From NCBI RefSeq assembly GCF_005280655.1, contig NZ_CP040058.1, forward strand, positions 901,001 through 965,000: DNA of 64,000 nt. The letters are read 5' to 3'. The translations under genes were made by a program, and so were the position numbers. Positions 25,567-34,656 of this stretch are shown here, one piece after another. The notes under the pieces are model-generated. The model was given only the letters and a program-made list of their open reading frames with translations. It ran no database searches and was not told where the DNA came from. Origin of the DNA: Anaerostipes rhamnosivorans. Lineage in GTDB: Bacteria; Bacillota; Clostridia; Lachnospirales; Lachnospiraceae. Numbering within the stretch: the first letter of the stretch is position 1; every line of letters begins with the position of its first letter.

Positions 25567-26316
25567 ATGTTTCAAATTGTAGAGATGACCGACATGGGCA
25601 ACGGCAGAGACTCCAACCAGGACTCTTATCTCTTAAAAGAAGAGGAATTATACGGAAAGCAGATACTGATGGCAGCTATGTGTGACGGGATGGGAGGACT
25701 TAGCAGAGGGGAGATTGCCAGCGGGTATATTGTGGGTTCCCTGGATCGCTGGTTTACCCATACACTTCCGGTTCTCCTGAAACAAAAGATGAAGATCACC
25801 AGGATACAGAAGGAACTGGTGGCCGCCATCAAGAAGATCAACCACAGGCTGATTCTCTTAAGCAGAGAATACGGAGATTCCATGGGCAGTACACTGACAC
25901 TTCTGTTTGCCGTAGACCGCCGCTTTTTCGTGCTGAATATCGGGGATACCAGGGCCTATTGGTTTGACAGGGAGCAGAAGTATGTCACCAGAGACCACAC
26001 ACTGGTCCAGGAGGAAGTGAGCCGGGGACTGCTGACCAAAGAGGAGGCAAAGACAGATTCGAGAAAACATATACTGATGCAGTGTATCGGTGTCACAAAG
26101 GAGATTACCATAGACTGCTACAACGGCAGGCTTAAGCCTGGCATGGAATTTTTACTTTGTACCGACGGCTTCTATGGCATGCTTAGGGAAGAAGAGATTT
26201 ATGAGGTGGAAGCATCCAAGGATGAGATGAGACAGTGGGTCAGAAGCTGTTTTGATAAGGTAAAAGAAAGGGGAGAGCTGGACAATCTCTCCTGTATCGT
26301 GGTGAAAGTATCATGA
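25567..26316 (+). CDS. PP2C-family protein serine/threonine phosphatase
   Basis: The 249-residue cytoplasmic metal-dependent phosphatase shows the PP2C motifs in order: GRDSNQDSYLL, MCDGMGGLSRGEIAS, GSTLTLLF, NIGDTRAYWF, RDHTLVQEEV and LCTDGFYGML, then DNLSCIVV. The metal-binding Asp residues are all present. Start at 25567 follows AAGGAGG; an ATG at 25540 is further away. The kinase gene starts two bases after the stop, so the pair forms a phosphorylation-dephosphorylation switch. Confidence 0.92.
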   Translation: MFQIVEMTDMGNGRDSNQDSYLLKEEELYGKQILMAAMCDGMGGLSRGEIASGYIVGSLDRWFTHTLPVLLKQKMKITRIQKELVAAIKKINHRLILLSREYGDSMGSTLTLLFAVDRRFFVLNIGDTRAYWFDREQKYVTRDHTLVQEEVSRGLLTKEEAKTDSRKHILMQCIGVTKEITIDCYNGRLKPGMEFLLCTDGFYGMLREEEIYEVEASKDEMRQWVRSCFDKVKERGELDNLSCIVVKVS

Positions 26317-26317
26317 G

Positions 26318-28111
26318 ATGAACAGGGATTTTACAGAAACTTGTCACATTTTAAGAAAGATTGACGGGGGAGGAGAGGGTGACGTATATCTGGCCTGGGA
26401 TTCAAGACATAGCCAATATATTGCGATCAAGAGAGTTAAGAGCCAAGTGCTGGGAGGTCTTTTGGAGGGTGAGATCCTAAAGAACTTAGATCATCCGGGT
26501 CTTCCAAGGCTGATCGAAGTGTTCATGGAAAAGGATTCAGTCTGTCTGGCCATGAACTATATCCCGGGTATTACAGTGAAAGAATATATCAAAAGACATG
26601 GGAGAGTGTCTGAGCGGCAGGCCGTTCTGTGGGGAATCCAGCTTTGCAGTATCTTGTGCTATCTCCACGGGAGGAATCCGGCGGTGATACACTGCGATAT
26701 CAAGCCGGCAAACCTGATGATTTCAAAGGGAGGAACTCTAACCTTGATTGATTTCGGCTCTGCGAAGTTAGGAAAGGAAGGGAACAAAAGACAGGGGACC
26801 CGGGGGTATGCTCCGCCTGAACAGATGGATGCTTCAGGACAGGTAGACGAACAGAGTGATATTTACAGTCTTGGAGTGACTTTATATCATATGGCCACAG
26901 GGAATCATCCAGCAGAGAATCAATGGGCGGATGATAGAAACTATGGACTTTCCAATGGATTTGTCAGGCTTCTTCAAGGATGCATGAAATCAGAGAAAAA
27001 AGACCGGCTGTTATCTGCCGCAGAAGTCCAAAAAAGGCTGCATCGTTTAAAAGTGAGGAGATTCAGGAACCGGTGCGGTGCCGCAGTGTTATGTGCTGCT
27101 GTCATGATCAGTATATACATCGGATTTGCCGGGAAGAAAGGCCAGCCGGCATATACCCGCTATCTGTCCATGGCACAGGAGGAGGCAGGGAAAGAGCGGG
27201 GGAAATTATCAGGTCTGGCAGTCCGCTACTTTGAGATGGCCATAAATGAACAACCCGGAAGAGCATCTGCATATGAATGTCTTTTAGAATACTTTAAATC
27301 AGTGGGAAAAGAAAAGGAAGGCCTGCAGGTCCTCGCAGAATTCATAGAGGCAAAAGAATTTTCTGCCGCAGGAAAAGAACATCTGTTGATGACCATGGGA
27401 GAGATGTATCTACAGGGGAAGGAGGGGGATGGCGGATACTCTCCTGATCCTGCTTTGGCATACAGATATTTGTCGATGCAGCAGAAACCTTCCGGGATTG
27501 GACAGGCCTGCACGGAGATTGCGGATATCCTTAGCGGCGGCACATATAAGCCCGCTGAACTGCAAAAGGTTCTTGAAAGGTTCGAACAAAAGGCTTTCAG
27601 TTTCCGGCAGATATATTTTCTATATAGGGTTTATGGACAAAAGGGTCAGGAACTAAAGACATTTAAGGATATCGACGAAGTGCAGAGGAGCCTCATAAGG
27701 AAGATGGAAACAAAAGCTGGGAATGCCTATGATAATAAGACCGTTTTGCGGGAAAAAGCAGCTTTTTATGAGCGAACGGCAGACCGATATGGGCTGGATC
27801 CATGGCTGGAAGCTGCGGATCAATATATGAATGTTATGGAAAGAGAGGAAGACAGGGTAGGGATACAGAGAAAAAAGGCCAGGATGCTGGCGGAGCATAA
27901 TAGAAAAAAAGAGGCGGAAAAAGCGTACGGAGCGTTGATCAGGCGATATCCGGAGGATCCGGGAGGATACATAGATTACGGTTTTTATCTGGCCAGTGAA
28001 GGCAGGAAGGACATGGCAGTTGAAATGTATCGCAGGGCAGAACAGCTTGGAGGCAGGAAGGATACGGAGTTTCGGAGACTTGGCGCCATACTCGGGGAGG
28101 GAAGTGAATAG
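26318..28111 (+). CDS. Membrane Ser/Thr protein kinase with TPR-like outer region
   Basis: The 597-residue protein has an N-terminal Hanks-type kinase domain (residues 8-240): glycine loop GGGEGDVYLAW, Lys 38, catalytic VIHCDIKPAN with Asp 127, and DFG at 145-147. HRD is replaced by HCD, which removes the Arg that usually contacts the phosphorylated activation loop. A single membrane helix lies at about 254-271, preceded by basic residues, so the C-terminal 325 residues are predicted outside the cell. That part is helical with TPR-like pairs (around ARMLAEHNRKKEAEKAYGAL and DMAVEMYRRAEQLG) and no PASTA domains. It is flanked by the phosphatase and an Ig-like exported protein. Confidence 0.88.
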   Translation: MNRDFTETCHILRKIDGGGEGDVYLAWDSRHSQYIAIKRVKSQVLGGLLEGEILKNLDHPGLPRLIEVFMEKDSVCLAMNYIPGITVKEYIKRHGRVSERQAVLWGIQLCSILCYLHGRNPAVIHCDIKPANLMISKGGTLTLIDFGSAKLGKEGNKRQGTRGYAPPEQMDASGQVDEQSDIYSLGVTLYHMATGNHPAENQWADDRNYGLSNGFVRLLQGCMKSEKKDRLLSAAEVQKRLHRLKVRRFRNRCGAAVLCAAVMISIYIGFAGKKGQPAYTRYLSMAQEEAGKERGKLSGLAVRYFEMAINEQPGRASAYECLLEYFKSVGKEKEGLQVLAEFIEAKEFSAAGKEHLLMTMGEMYLQGKEGDGGYSPDPALAYRYLSMQQKPSGIGQACTEIADILSGGTYKPAELQKVLERFEQKAFSFRQIYFLYRVYGQKGQELKTFKDIDEVQRSLIRKMETKAGNAYDNKTVLREKAAFYERTADRYGLDPWLEAADQYMNVMEREEDRVGIQRKKARMLAEHNRKKEAEKAYGALIRRYPEDPGGYIDYGFYLASEGRKDMAVEMYRRAEQLGGRKDTEFRRLGAILGEGSE

Positions 28112-28113
28112 AG

Positions 28114-30219
28114 ATGTTGGACCGAAAAAAGATACTGGCACTGCTGATTATGATTACAGTGGCGGCGCTGGCAGCTGGATATACAGTTTTTGCAGAAGAA
28201 AAGAAAGAACCTGCTTTGGCAGTGGAGTTTGCAGATGGAGGGGCAGATACTTTTTATACACAGGATAGAGAGTTGAAGATTGCTCTGCGCAGGCAGGATG
28301 TCCAACGGGAGAAGGTGATCTGTTTTGCGGAGGGAAATGACGGAAAAGAAAAATGGGATATATCAGATATTCAATGGACGTCTGACAGAGAAGGCAGTAT
28401 CTTCTTCCGGCAGCAGGGCTGGTATCGGGTATCGGTTGTATATGAAGATGAATCCTATCCGGTACCGGAGTTCTGCCTGGAGACCAAAGCTCCAAAAGAG
28501 CCGGAGATTAATACAGGTCCATATGAGCAGGGAACATGGACGAATCGACCGGTTGAAATAAAGCTCTCAGGAGGCAGTTCATTTTCCGGTCTTTCCTGTT
28601 ATGAATACAAAGAATCAAAAAAGGATCAGTGGACTACATATAAAGAAGATGGCATTAAAGTTCAGACAAATGGAAGACATACTTATCAAGTAAGGACAGT
28701 ATCCAGAGCAGGGAACCGGAGCAAAGCAGTCCATGTTCCCGTGAACTTCTGGAGGGAGCAGGCAGGAAGACCGAACGTCAGCTGCGCGAAAGCAGAGAAA
28801 AGCGGCTGGTACCGAAAGGATGTAAAGATCCAGGTAAAAGAAAATAAGAGACTGGGTCCCCGCCTGAGGACGTGGATCAGGATCAAAGACCTGACGGCAG
28901 GGGATTCAAAGACAGTGGAGGGAAACAGGCTGATCTTATCTGAGGAAGGACAATATAAGGTCACGGTACGACAGAAGGATGAGGCGGGCAACAAGTCCAA
29001 AAGTTCATGGAGTCACTATATTTATCTAGACAAAACCCAACCTGATGTTACTATTGAGCGGGAACAGGGACAAACATACAGACGGGATGGATGCAGGATC
29101 AAGGTTTCTATGAAAGATCAGTTTCTGGACATAGACAGCATCCGCTGGGATACTACGGGGGAGATAAAGAACTTAAAAAGAAAAGGGAATATAACAACAG
29201 CTGATGTATGTTTCTCCAAGGAGGGGAGACAGAGGCTTTCCGTAAAGTGTAAGGATCAGGCAGGCAACTGTGCTGAATCCTTTGCCGAAGACTTTTTCAT
29301 TGACAGGAAAAGTCCCAGTCTTAAGATTCAGGGAGTAAAGCCCTTTGGGATTTACAGCTTCGCAGCAGAGCCTCAGGTTTCCTGTACAGATGAAAGTCCA
29401 GCAGAGATTTCGCTTTTGTTGAATGGAAAAATAGTGAAGACGGAAAAAAGCCAGGCTGGAGAGCAGATTAAGATTTCCTATCAAAAGCTGTCAGAGGACG
29501 GATACTATTGTGTTGAGGTACGTGCCCGGGACAGCGCCGGAAATAAGACATCGGAAAAGGTATCTTTTACCGTCAGCTGTAAGGGAACAGAGATCATACC
29601 TGTCCAAAAAACTGTGCGCAATAATAGCACAGGGGAAAAGGAGTCCAGATACGGTTTTCATATAAAGAATGTTGTACCGTCCTACGTGGCCGAGTTTTCG
29701 GTAAACGGACGGACAGTACCGTATGAGAGAAAAGGGGATGATCTGTATGTGGACAGGCAGTATCTTAAGAACGGAACAAATCAGGTTAAGATAAAGGTGA
29801 AGGATTTGACCGGGCATGTGAACACGGTGGAAAAACCACTGGTGTTCAGCTACGATGCAGAGCCGCCAGTGATTCTGGTATCAGGAGTGAGAAACGGAAG
29901 TATTTATAAGGGCAAAAAAGAAATTCAGGTGAAGGTTCAGAATCAGAATGATCGTCTGACGGGTCTGTGGATAGATGAAAAAGAAATCCCGGTTGCAGGA
30001 GGGCGGGCAATAGTTCAGTGCAGGGCCGCAGGAAGACACAGGCTCAAAGCAGAGGCTGTGGGAGTATCAGGGAGCAAGTCCAGCAAAGCGGTTAACTTTG
30101 AAATAGATACCAAAGCTTCCGGAATTTCTGAAAGTACCCTTCAGTATATAGCCCCAGGCATCTATATCCTGACAGCATTCTATCTTGTGTTTTTCTTCTG
30201 GCGGACCCGAAATTCATAA
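28114..30219 (+). CDS. Exported Ig-like repeat protein with C-terminal membrane anchor
   Basis: The 701-residue protein begins with a signal sequence (KKILALLIMITVAALAAGYTVFA) and ends with a membrane helix (APGIYILTAFYLVFFFW) and a short basic tail. The body is made of repeated beta-rich units sharing the pattern V..KDEAGN, VKCKDQAGN and VRARDSAGN, typical of bacterial Ig-like folds. No catalytic motif is seen. It starts two bases after the kinase stop. A role as surface partner or ligand-binding part of the kinase system is inference from the operon. Confidence 0.75.
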   Translation: MLDRKKILALLIMITVAALAAGYTVFAEEKKEPALAVEFADGGADTFYTQDRELKIALRRQDVQREKVICFAEGNDGKEKWDISDIQWTSDREGSIFFRQQGWYRVSVVYEDESYPVPEFCLETKAPKEPEINTGPYEQGTWTNRPVEIKLSGGSSFSGLSCYEYKESKKDQWTTYKEDGIKVQTNGRHTYQVRTVSRAGNRSKAVHVPVNFWREQAGRPNVSCAKAEKSGWYRKDVKIQVKENKRLGPRLRTWIRIKDLTAGDSKTVEGNRLILSEEGQYKVTVRQKDEAGNKSKSSWSHYIYLDKTQPDVTIEREQGQTYRRDGCRIKVSMKDQFLDIDSIRWDTTGEIKNLKRKGNITTADVCFSKEGRQRLSVKCKDQAGNCAESFAEDFFIDRKSPSLKIQGVKPFGIYSFAAEPQVSCTDESPAEISLLLNGKIVKTEKSQAGEQIKISYQKLSEDGYYCVEVRARDSAGNKTSEKVSFTVSCKGTEIIPVQKTVRNNSTGEKESRYGFHIKNVVPSYVAEFSVNGRTVPYERKGDDLYVDRQYLKNGTNQVKIKVKDLTGHVNTVEKPLVFSYDAEPPVILVSGVRNGSIYKGKKEIQVKVQNQNDRLTGLWIDEKEIPVAGGRAIVQCRAAGRHRLKAEAVGVSGSKSSKAVNFEIDTKASGISESTLQYIAPGIYILTAFYLVFFFWRTRNS

Positions 30220-30227
30220 GAAACAAG

Positions 30228-30256
30228 TTAAAATCTTCTTTATTCTGTGTTATAAT
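30228..30256 (+). promoter_or_regulatory. Promoter of the S1-domain protein gene
   Basis: A perfect -10 TATAAT (30251-30256) with a weak -35 TTAAAA (30228-30233) at 17 bases. Confidence 0.5.
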
Positions 30257-30294
30257 GAGGCTTATTGCAGAGGTTTCGTGAAAGGAGATTTAAA

Positions 30295-31206
30295 ATGGCA
30301 GAAGAAATAAAGGAAACAATGGAACAGTTTGAGAACGAACTGGAAGCATCCTTCCGCAAGATGGATGAGGGAGATATAGTTGAGGGAGACGTCTTAAGTG
30401 TCAGCGATGAAGAGGCAGTCATCGATTTGAAGTACTATGCTCAGGGGATACTAAAGGCAGCCGAATACAGTGATGATCCAAATGTCACTTTACCTGAGGT
30501 CCTAAAAGAGGGAGACAGAGTAAAGGCGAAAGTAATGTCTGTTGACGATGGGGAAGGAAATATCCTGCTGTCCAAACGGGAGGCCAATCAGGTTCTCGCA
30601 TGGGATCGTTTACAGAAGCTGATGGATGAGGAGACAGTACTTACACTGACCGTAGGCGGAGTTGTCAACGGAGGAGTGATCGTTTATGTAGAAGGAATCA
30701 GGGGATTTATTCCGGCTTCTCAGCTTTCCCTGAACTATGTAGAAGATTTAAACACCTGGCTGAAAAAAGAAGTGGAAGCAAAAATTATTACTGTGGATGA
30801 GAGCAAAAACAGGCTTGTATTGTCAGCGAAAGAAGTTGCTAAAGCAAAAGCACAGGAAGAATTGAACCATAAGATGGCGATGATGCGCCCGGGGATGGTG
30901 CTGGAAGGCACTGTAGAAAATATCATGCCTTATGGAGCTTTTGTGGATTTAGGTGACGGACTCAGCGGTTTGATCCATATTTCCCAGTTCAGTGAAAAAA
31001 GGATCAAGAGTCCAAAGGAAATGGTGGAGGAAGGCCAGAAGGTCAAAGTCAAGGTGCTAAAGATTGCAGATAACAAGATCAGCCTGAGCATGAAAGCGCT
31101 GGAGGAATCCAAAGAGGCTGAGAAAGTTGAGACTGGTATAGAATATAAGGAAGAAGAAAAGGCACAGACTAGCCTTGGAGATTTGCTGGCAAATATTAAG
31201 TTATAA
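30295..31206 (+). CDS. S1 RNA-binding domain protein (ribosomal protein S1 homologue)
   Basis: The 303-residue protein has three S1-like repeats: residues 25-90 (VEGDVLSVSDEEAVIDLKYY), 105-175 and 190-265 (the best conserved, GTVENIMPYGAFVDLGDGLSGLIHISQ). It is shorter than proteobacterial S1 and resembles the S1-like proteins of Firmicutes that bind mRNA or ribosomes. Start at 30295 after AAAGGAG. Chorismate synthase follows 18 bases later, so both are probably in one transcript. Confidence 0.87.
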   Translation: MAEEIKETMEQFENELEASFRKMDEGDIVEGDVLSVSDEEAVIDLKYYAQGILKAAEYSDDPNVTLPEVLKEGDRVKAKVMSVDDGEGNILLSKREANQVLAWDRLQKLMDEETVLTLTVGGVVNGGVIVYVEGIRGFIPASQLSLNYVEDLNTWLKKEVEAKIITVDESKNRLVLSAKEVAKAKAQEELNHKMAMMRPGMVLEGTVENIMPYGAFVDLGDGLSGLIHISQFSEKRIKSPKEMVEEGQKVKVKVLKIADNKISLSMKALEESKEAEKVETGIEYKEEEKAQTSLGDLLANIKL

Positions 31207-31224
31207 TCAGAGAGGAATCAAAAG

Positions 31225-32322
31225 ATGGCAGGCTCAAGTATTGGCACAATATTCAGAATTACAACGTGGGGGGAGACACACGGGGAAGGACTTGGAGTCG
31301 TGGTGGATGGATGCCCGGCGGGGCTTTCGATTACTCAGGAAGAGATCCAGCAGTTTTTAAACCGAAGGAAGCCGGGACAGTCAAAATATACAACACCAAG
31401 AAAAGAAGATGACCAGGTAGAGATCCTTTCTGGGATTTTTGAGGGAAAGACAACTGGGACACCAATCTCCATGGTTGTTTATAACAGGAACCAGAAGTCG
31501 AAAGACTACAGCCAGATTAAAGATATCTATCGGCCGGGACATGCGGACTACACATATGATGCCAAATATGGGATCCGTGATTACCGGGGCGGTGGAAGGT
31601 CTTCAGGACGGGAGACCATCGGACGGGTAGCTGCAGGTGCGGTGGCTTCCAAGCTGTTAGAAGAACTGGGGATCACGATTTCCACATATGCCAGAGAGAT
31701 CGGTGGTATTTCTATAGATATAGAACGGTTTCAGAAGGAAGAGATTTTTAGGAATCCTTTTTACATGCCGGATAAAGAAGCAGCAGTTCAAGTCCAGGAA
31801 TATGCGGACCGCATGATGAAAGAAAAAGATTCCATGGGAGGTGTCATCGAGTGTGTTGTGGAAGGCTTAAGGCCAGGCATCGGAGACCCGGTGTTTGAAA
31901 AGCTGGATGCCAACTTGGCCAAAGCCATACTTTCCATTGGAGCGGTCAAGGGATTTGAAATTGGAGATGGATTTGCGGCGGCATCATCCAACGGCTCTGT
32001 CAACAATGACGCCTACTGCTGGCAGGATGGCAGATTTATAAAGAAGACGAATCATTCAGGCGGAGTTCTGGGAGGTATCAGCGACGGAAGTCCTCTGGTG
32101 TTCCGCGCTGCAGTCAAACCGACTCCTTCCATTGCCAAGACTCAGTCCACAGCTGGAAAAGACGGTGAAGAGATAGAGCTTTCTGTCAAGGGAAGACATG
32201 ATCCGATGATCGTACCGAGAGCGGTGGTAGTCGTGGAATCAATGGCGGCAATTACTGTTGCAGACGGACTGCTCATGAACATGAGTGCCAGCATGGACTC
32301 TGTGAAAAAAATATACGAATAA
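31225..32322 (+). CDS. aroC: Chorismate synthase
   Basis: It forms chorismate from 5-enolpyruvylshikimate-3-phosphate with reduced FMN. The 365-residue protein shows FRITTWGETHGEGLGVVVDG, a PGQSKYTTPRKE block, RPGHADYTYDAKYGIRDYRGG plus GRSSGRET, and GVLGGISDGSPLVFRAAVKP, all family signatures. The ATG at 31225 follows AGAGAGGA. It is the last step of the pathway begun by the DAHP synthase at 15461. The tgt gene starts 10 bases downstream. Confidence 0.97.
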   Translation: MAGSSIGTIFRITTWGETHGEGLGVVVDGCPAGLSITQEEIQQFLNRRKPGQSKYTTPRKEDDQVEILSGIFEGKTTGTPISMVVYNRNQKSKDYSQIKDIYRPGHADYTYDAKYGIRDYRGGGRSSGRETIGRVAAGAVASKLLEELGITISTYAREIGGISIDIERFQKEEIFRNPFYMPDKEAAVQVQEYADRMMKEKDSMGGVIECVVEGLRPGIGDPVFEKLDANLAKAILSIGAVKGFEIGDGFAAASSNGSVNNDAYCWQDGRFIKKTNHSGGVLGGISDGSPLVFRAAVKPTPSIAKTQSTAGKDGEEIELSVKGRHDPMIVPRAVVVVESMAAITVADGLLMNMSASMDSVKKIYE

Positions 32323-32332
32323 TGGTGAGAAA

Positions 32333-33460
32333 ATGTATCAGTTAATAAAAAAAGACGGAAAAGCGAAGAGAGGCCGGTTGACGACCGTACATGGTACGAT
32401 TGAGACCCCAGTTTTTATGAATGTGGGGACAGTCGCGGCAATAAAAGGTGCGGTGAGCACCGATGACTTAAGACAGATCAAGACACAGGTGGAGCTTTCC
32501 AATACCTATCATCTCCACGTGAGAACGGGAGACCGTTTAATCAAAGAGTTCGGGGGGCTTCATAAGTTCATGAACTGGGACCGCCCGATCCTTACAGATT
32601 CCGGGGGATTTCAGGTCTTTTCTCTGGCCAAGCTGCGTAAGATAAAAGAAGAAGGGGTTTCTTTCTCATCCCATATCGATGGCAGGAAGATATTCATGGG
32701 ACCGGAGGAGAGCATGCAGATCCAGTCAAATCTGGGTTCCACCATTGCTATGGCCTTTGATGAATGTCCGCCCCATCCGGCAACTAGAGAATATATGCAG
32801 AATTCTGTGGACCGCACTACCAGATGGCTTGTGCGCTGCAAAAAGGAGATGGAGAGACTCAACAGCCTTCCGGATACGGTCAATCCGCATCAAATGCTGT
32901 TTGGAATCAACCAGGGCGGGACATTTGAGGACATCCGGATCAATCATGCGAAAGAGATCTCTCGTCTTGACCTGGACGGCTATGCGCTGGGCGGACTGGC
33001 AGTAGGAGAATCACACTCGGAGATGTACCGTATTCTGGATGAAACCGTACCGTTTCTTCCGGAGGCAAAACCGACTTACCTGATGGGAGTGGGAACTCCG
33101 GCTAATATTCTGGAGGGAGTAGATAGAGGAGTGGACTTTTTTGACTGTGTTTATCCAACAAGGAACGGACGACACGGACATGTTTATACCAACCACGGAA
33201 AGATGAATCTGTTCAATAAAAAGTATGAACTGGACCACAGACCTATCGAGGAGGGATGCCAATGCCCGGCATGCAGAAGCTATAGCAGGGCCTATATCCG
33301 GCATCTGCTCAAGGCAAAAGAAATGCTTGGAATGAGATTGTGCGTCTTGCATAACTTATATTTTTATAATACAATGATGGAGGAGATTCGGGAAGCCATC
33401 GAGCAGGGATGCTACAAGGAGTATAAAGAGAGAAAGCTTTTCGGTATGGAAAACAAGTGA
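32333..33460 (+). CDS. tgt: tRNA-guanine transglycosylase
   Basis: It exchanges guanine 34 of GUN-anticodon tRNAs for a queuosine precursor. The 375-residue protein has ETPVFMNVGT, LSNTYHLHVRTG, the catalytic Asp in LTDSGGFQVFSLAKLRKI, GINQGG, YALGGLAVGE, the second catalytic Asp in DFFDCVYPTRNGRHG, and zinc ligands C-x-C-x2-C (CQCPAC) plus a later His. The length is normal. In many Firmicutes tgt is followed by yajC, as here. Confidence 0.97.
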   Translation: MYQLIKKDGKAKRGRLTTVHGTIETPVFMNVGTVAAIKGAVSTDDLRQIKTQVELSNTYHLHVRTGDRLIKEFGGLHKFMNWDRPILTDSGGFQVFSLAKLRKIKEEGVSFSSHIDGRKIFMGPEESMQIQSNLGSTIAMAFDECPPHPATREYMQNSVDRTTRWLVRCKKEMERLNSLPDTVNPHQMLFGINQGGTFEDIRINHAKEISRLDLDGYALGGLAVGESHSEMYRILDETVPFLPEAKPTYLMGVGTPANILEGVDRGVDFFDCVYPTRNGRHGHVYTNHGKMNLFNKKYELDHRPIEEGCQCPACRSYSRAYIRHLLKAKEMLGMRLCVLHNLYFYNTMMEEIREAIEQGCYKEYKERKLFGMENK

Positions 33461-33519
33461 TCAGGATTCAAGCAATTGAATTTGATATATTATTATTTTA
33501 AATGGAGGAAAAGAAACAA

Positions 33520-33813
33520 ATGCAATCACAATTAGGCTTAATTTTGTGGATCATCGTAATTTTTGGAGGTATGTACTTCATCATGATTCGTCCACAGAAG
33601 AAAAAAGACCAGCAGATGAAGGAATTGGCTGCTTCTCTGGAAGTAGGGGACAGTGTACTTACGATCAGCGGATTTTACGGCGTTGTAGTGGATGTTGTAG
33701 ATGACAGAACGATTGTTGTGGAATTTGGAAATGACAAGCACTGCCGTATCCCTATGGAGCGCGCTGCGATTTCACAGGTCGAAAAACCAAACCAGGGAAC
33801 AAAAGAAGATTAA
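33520..33813 (+). CDS. yajC: Preprotein translocase subunit YajC
   Basis: YajC is a small accessory membrane protein of the SecYEG-SecDF translocon. The 97-residue protein has one N-terminal helix (GLILWIIVIFGGMYFIMI), then RPQKKKDQQMKELAASLEVG and DSVLTISGFYGVVVDVVD, the family signature. The ATG at 33520 follows GGAGGAAAAG; the frame also contains an ATG at 33502, which overlaps that ribosome site. The integrative element lies just downstream and separates it from secDF. Confidence 0.92.
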   Translation: MQSQLGLILWIIVIFGGMYFIMIRPQKKKDQQMKELAASLEVGDSVLTISGFYGVVVDVVDDRTIVVEFGNDKHCRIPMERAAISQVEKPNQGTKED

Positions 33814-33820
33814 TACACAG

Positions 33821-33850
33821 GGACGGCGCTGCATTGCGCCGTCCTTTCTG
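33821..33850 (+). terminator. Terminator of yajC
   Basis: GGACGGCGC (33821-33829) pairs with GCGCCGTCC (33836-33844), followed by TTTCTG. It lies just outside the proposed left end of the element. Confidence 0.8.
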
Positions 33851-33857
33851 TACCAAA

Positions 33858-33881
33858 GATGTAGGACGGATTTTGCGGACA
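33858..33881. other. Proposed left attachment half-site
   Basis: GA at 33858-33859 is followed 11 bases later by TTTTGCGGACA (33871-33881), the exact inverse of TGTCCGCAAAA at the right end. Tn4451-type recombinases use a GA crossover dinucleotide, so this GA is the candidate crossover point. Confidence 0.5.
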
Positions 33882-33915
33882 TTCAAAATAAAAAAGAATG
33901 TGGAGGTAACAGACA

Positions 33916-34290
33916 ATGGCAAAGACAATTTTTGAGGAAATGGGCGGCAAATATCAAAGGCAAGGCGATTACTTAATACCGTGTTTGACTGTACCCGCCG
34001 AAGAAGAACAGCCGATAGGCATCTGGGGACAGCGGCATTTGGATTATCTGAAGCATCACTGTAAAGTTACATACACCAATCTTCTTACAAGCGGCAGACT
34101 TAACGCTTACCTTGCCGACATTGACAGACAGGCACAGGAACGCTTTGAAAGGCTCATAGAGGGTATGAAACAGGCACAGGGCATAACGGAACAGCTAAAG
34201 GCAGAAAACGCCTTAGAATGGACAGGATGCCTCAATAACATAAGGGCTTGTGCGAGGGAGATTGTGGAAAAGGAAATTATTTTTGCATAA
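33916..34290 (+). CDS. tnpV: TnpV-family transposon protein
   Basis: The 124-residue protein starts MAKTIFEEMGGKYQRQGDYL and has IGIWGQRHLDYLKHHCKVTY, the conserved region of TnpV proteins found in Tn4451-type and related Firmicutes elements. TnpV is not required for transposition in known elements, and its role is unsettled. The ATG follows GGAGG by ten bases. It is the first gene inside the left end and is followed by its own terminator. Confidence 0.85.
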   Translation: MAKTIFEEMGGKYQRQGDYLIPCLTVPAEEEQPIGIWGQRHLDYLKHHCKVTYTNLLTSGRLNAYLADIDRQAQERFERLIEGMKQAQGITEQLKAENALEWTGCLNNIRACAREIVEKEIIFA

Positions 34291-34301
34291 ACAGATGATT
34301 A

Positions 34302-34329
34302 GTGGCAGGGGGAAATCCTGCCGCTTTTT
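34302..34329 (+). terminator. Terminator of tnpV
   Basis: GTGGCAGG pairs with CCTGCCGC (one G-T pair), followed by TTTTTCTG. Confidence 0.75.
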
Positions 34330-34347
34330 CTGCTTTAGTTTGTCAGC

Positions 34348-34376
34348 TTGACAAATAAAGGGTTAAGGAATATAAT
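34348..34376 (+). promoter_or_regulatory. Promoter of tet(O)
   Basis: Perfect TTGACA (34348-34353) and TATAAT (34371-34376) with a 17-base spacer. Strong constitutive initiation fits control by attenuation further downstream. Confidence 0.9.
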
Positions 34377-34408
34377 TAGATTCAGTATTATACAAGGAGT
34401 TAATAAAT

Positions 34409-34432
34409 ATGCGGCAAGGTATTCTTAAATAA
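34409..34432 (+). CDS. tet(O) leader peptide MRQGILK
   Basis: A seven-codon frame with AAGGAG nine bases upstream lies between the promoter and the attenuator. Its codons overlap the left arm of the attenuator pairing, so ribosome behaviour on it would decide which hairpin forms. Translation is inferred; the peptide itself probably has no function. Confidence 0.6.
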   Translation: MRQGILK

Positions 34433-34620
34433 ACTGTCAATTTGATAGTGGGAACAAAAAGTAGCAGTCCCGTTTCACTTTTAATATGGGGCTTAGTTTT
34501 TTGTACCCAGTTTAAGAATACTTTTATCATGTAATTTTATATGCCCGAAAACATATAAGTGTTTTGGGGCTATTGGAGTTATTTACCCAGTGATAGGAGT
34601 ATTTATCACTGGGTATTTTT
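34419..34620 (+). promoter_or_regulatory. Attenuator region of tet(O)
   Basis: GTATTCTTAAA (34419-34429, in the leader peptide frame) is perfectly complementary to TTTAAGAATAC (34511-34521). Further on, ACCCAGTGATA and TATCACTGGGT (34585-34615) form a terminator-like hairpin ending in TATTTTT, 40 bases before the gene. This is the layout proposed for transcriptional attenuation of tet(M)-group genes, with more read-through when tetracycline slows ribosomes. Confidence 0.65.
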
Positions 34621-34656
34621 ATGCCCTTTTTTGGGTGTTGATAGGAGGAAAATCAC

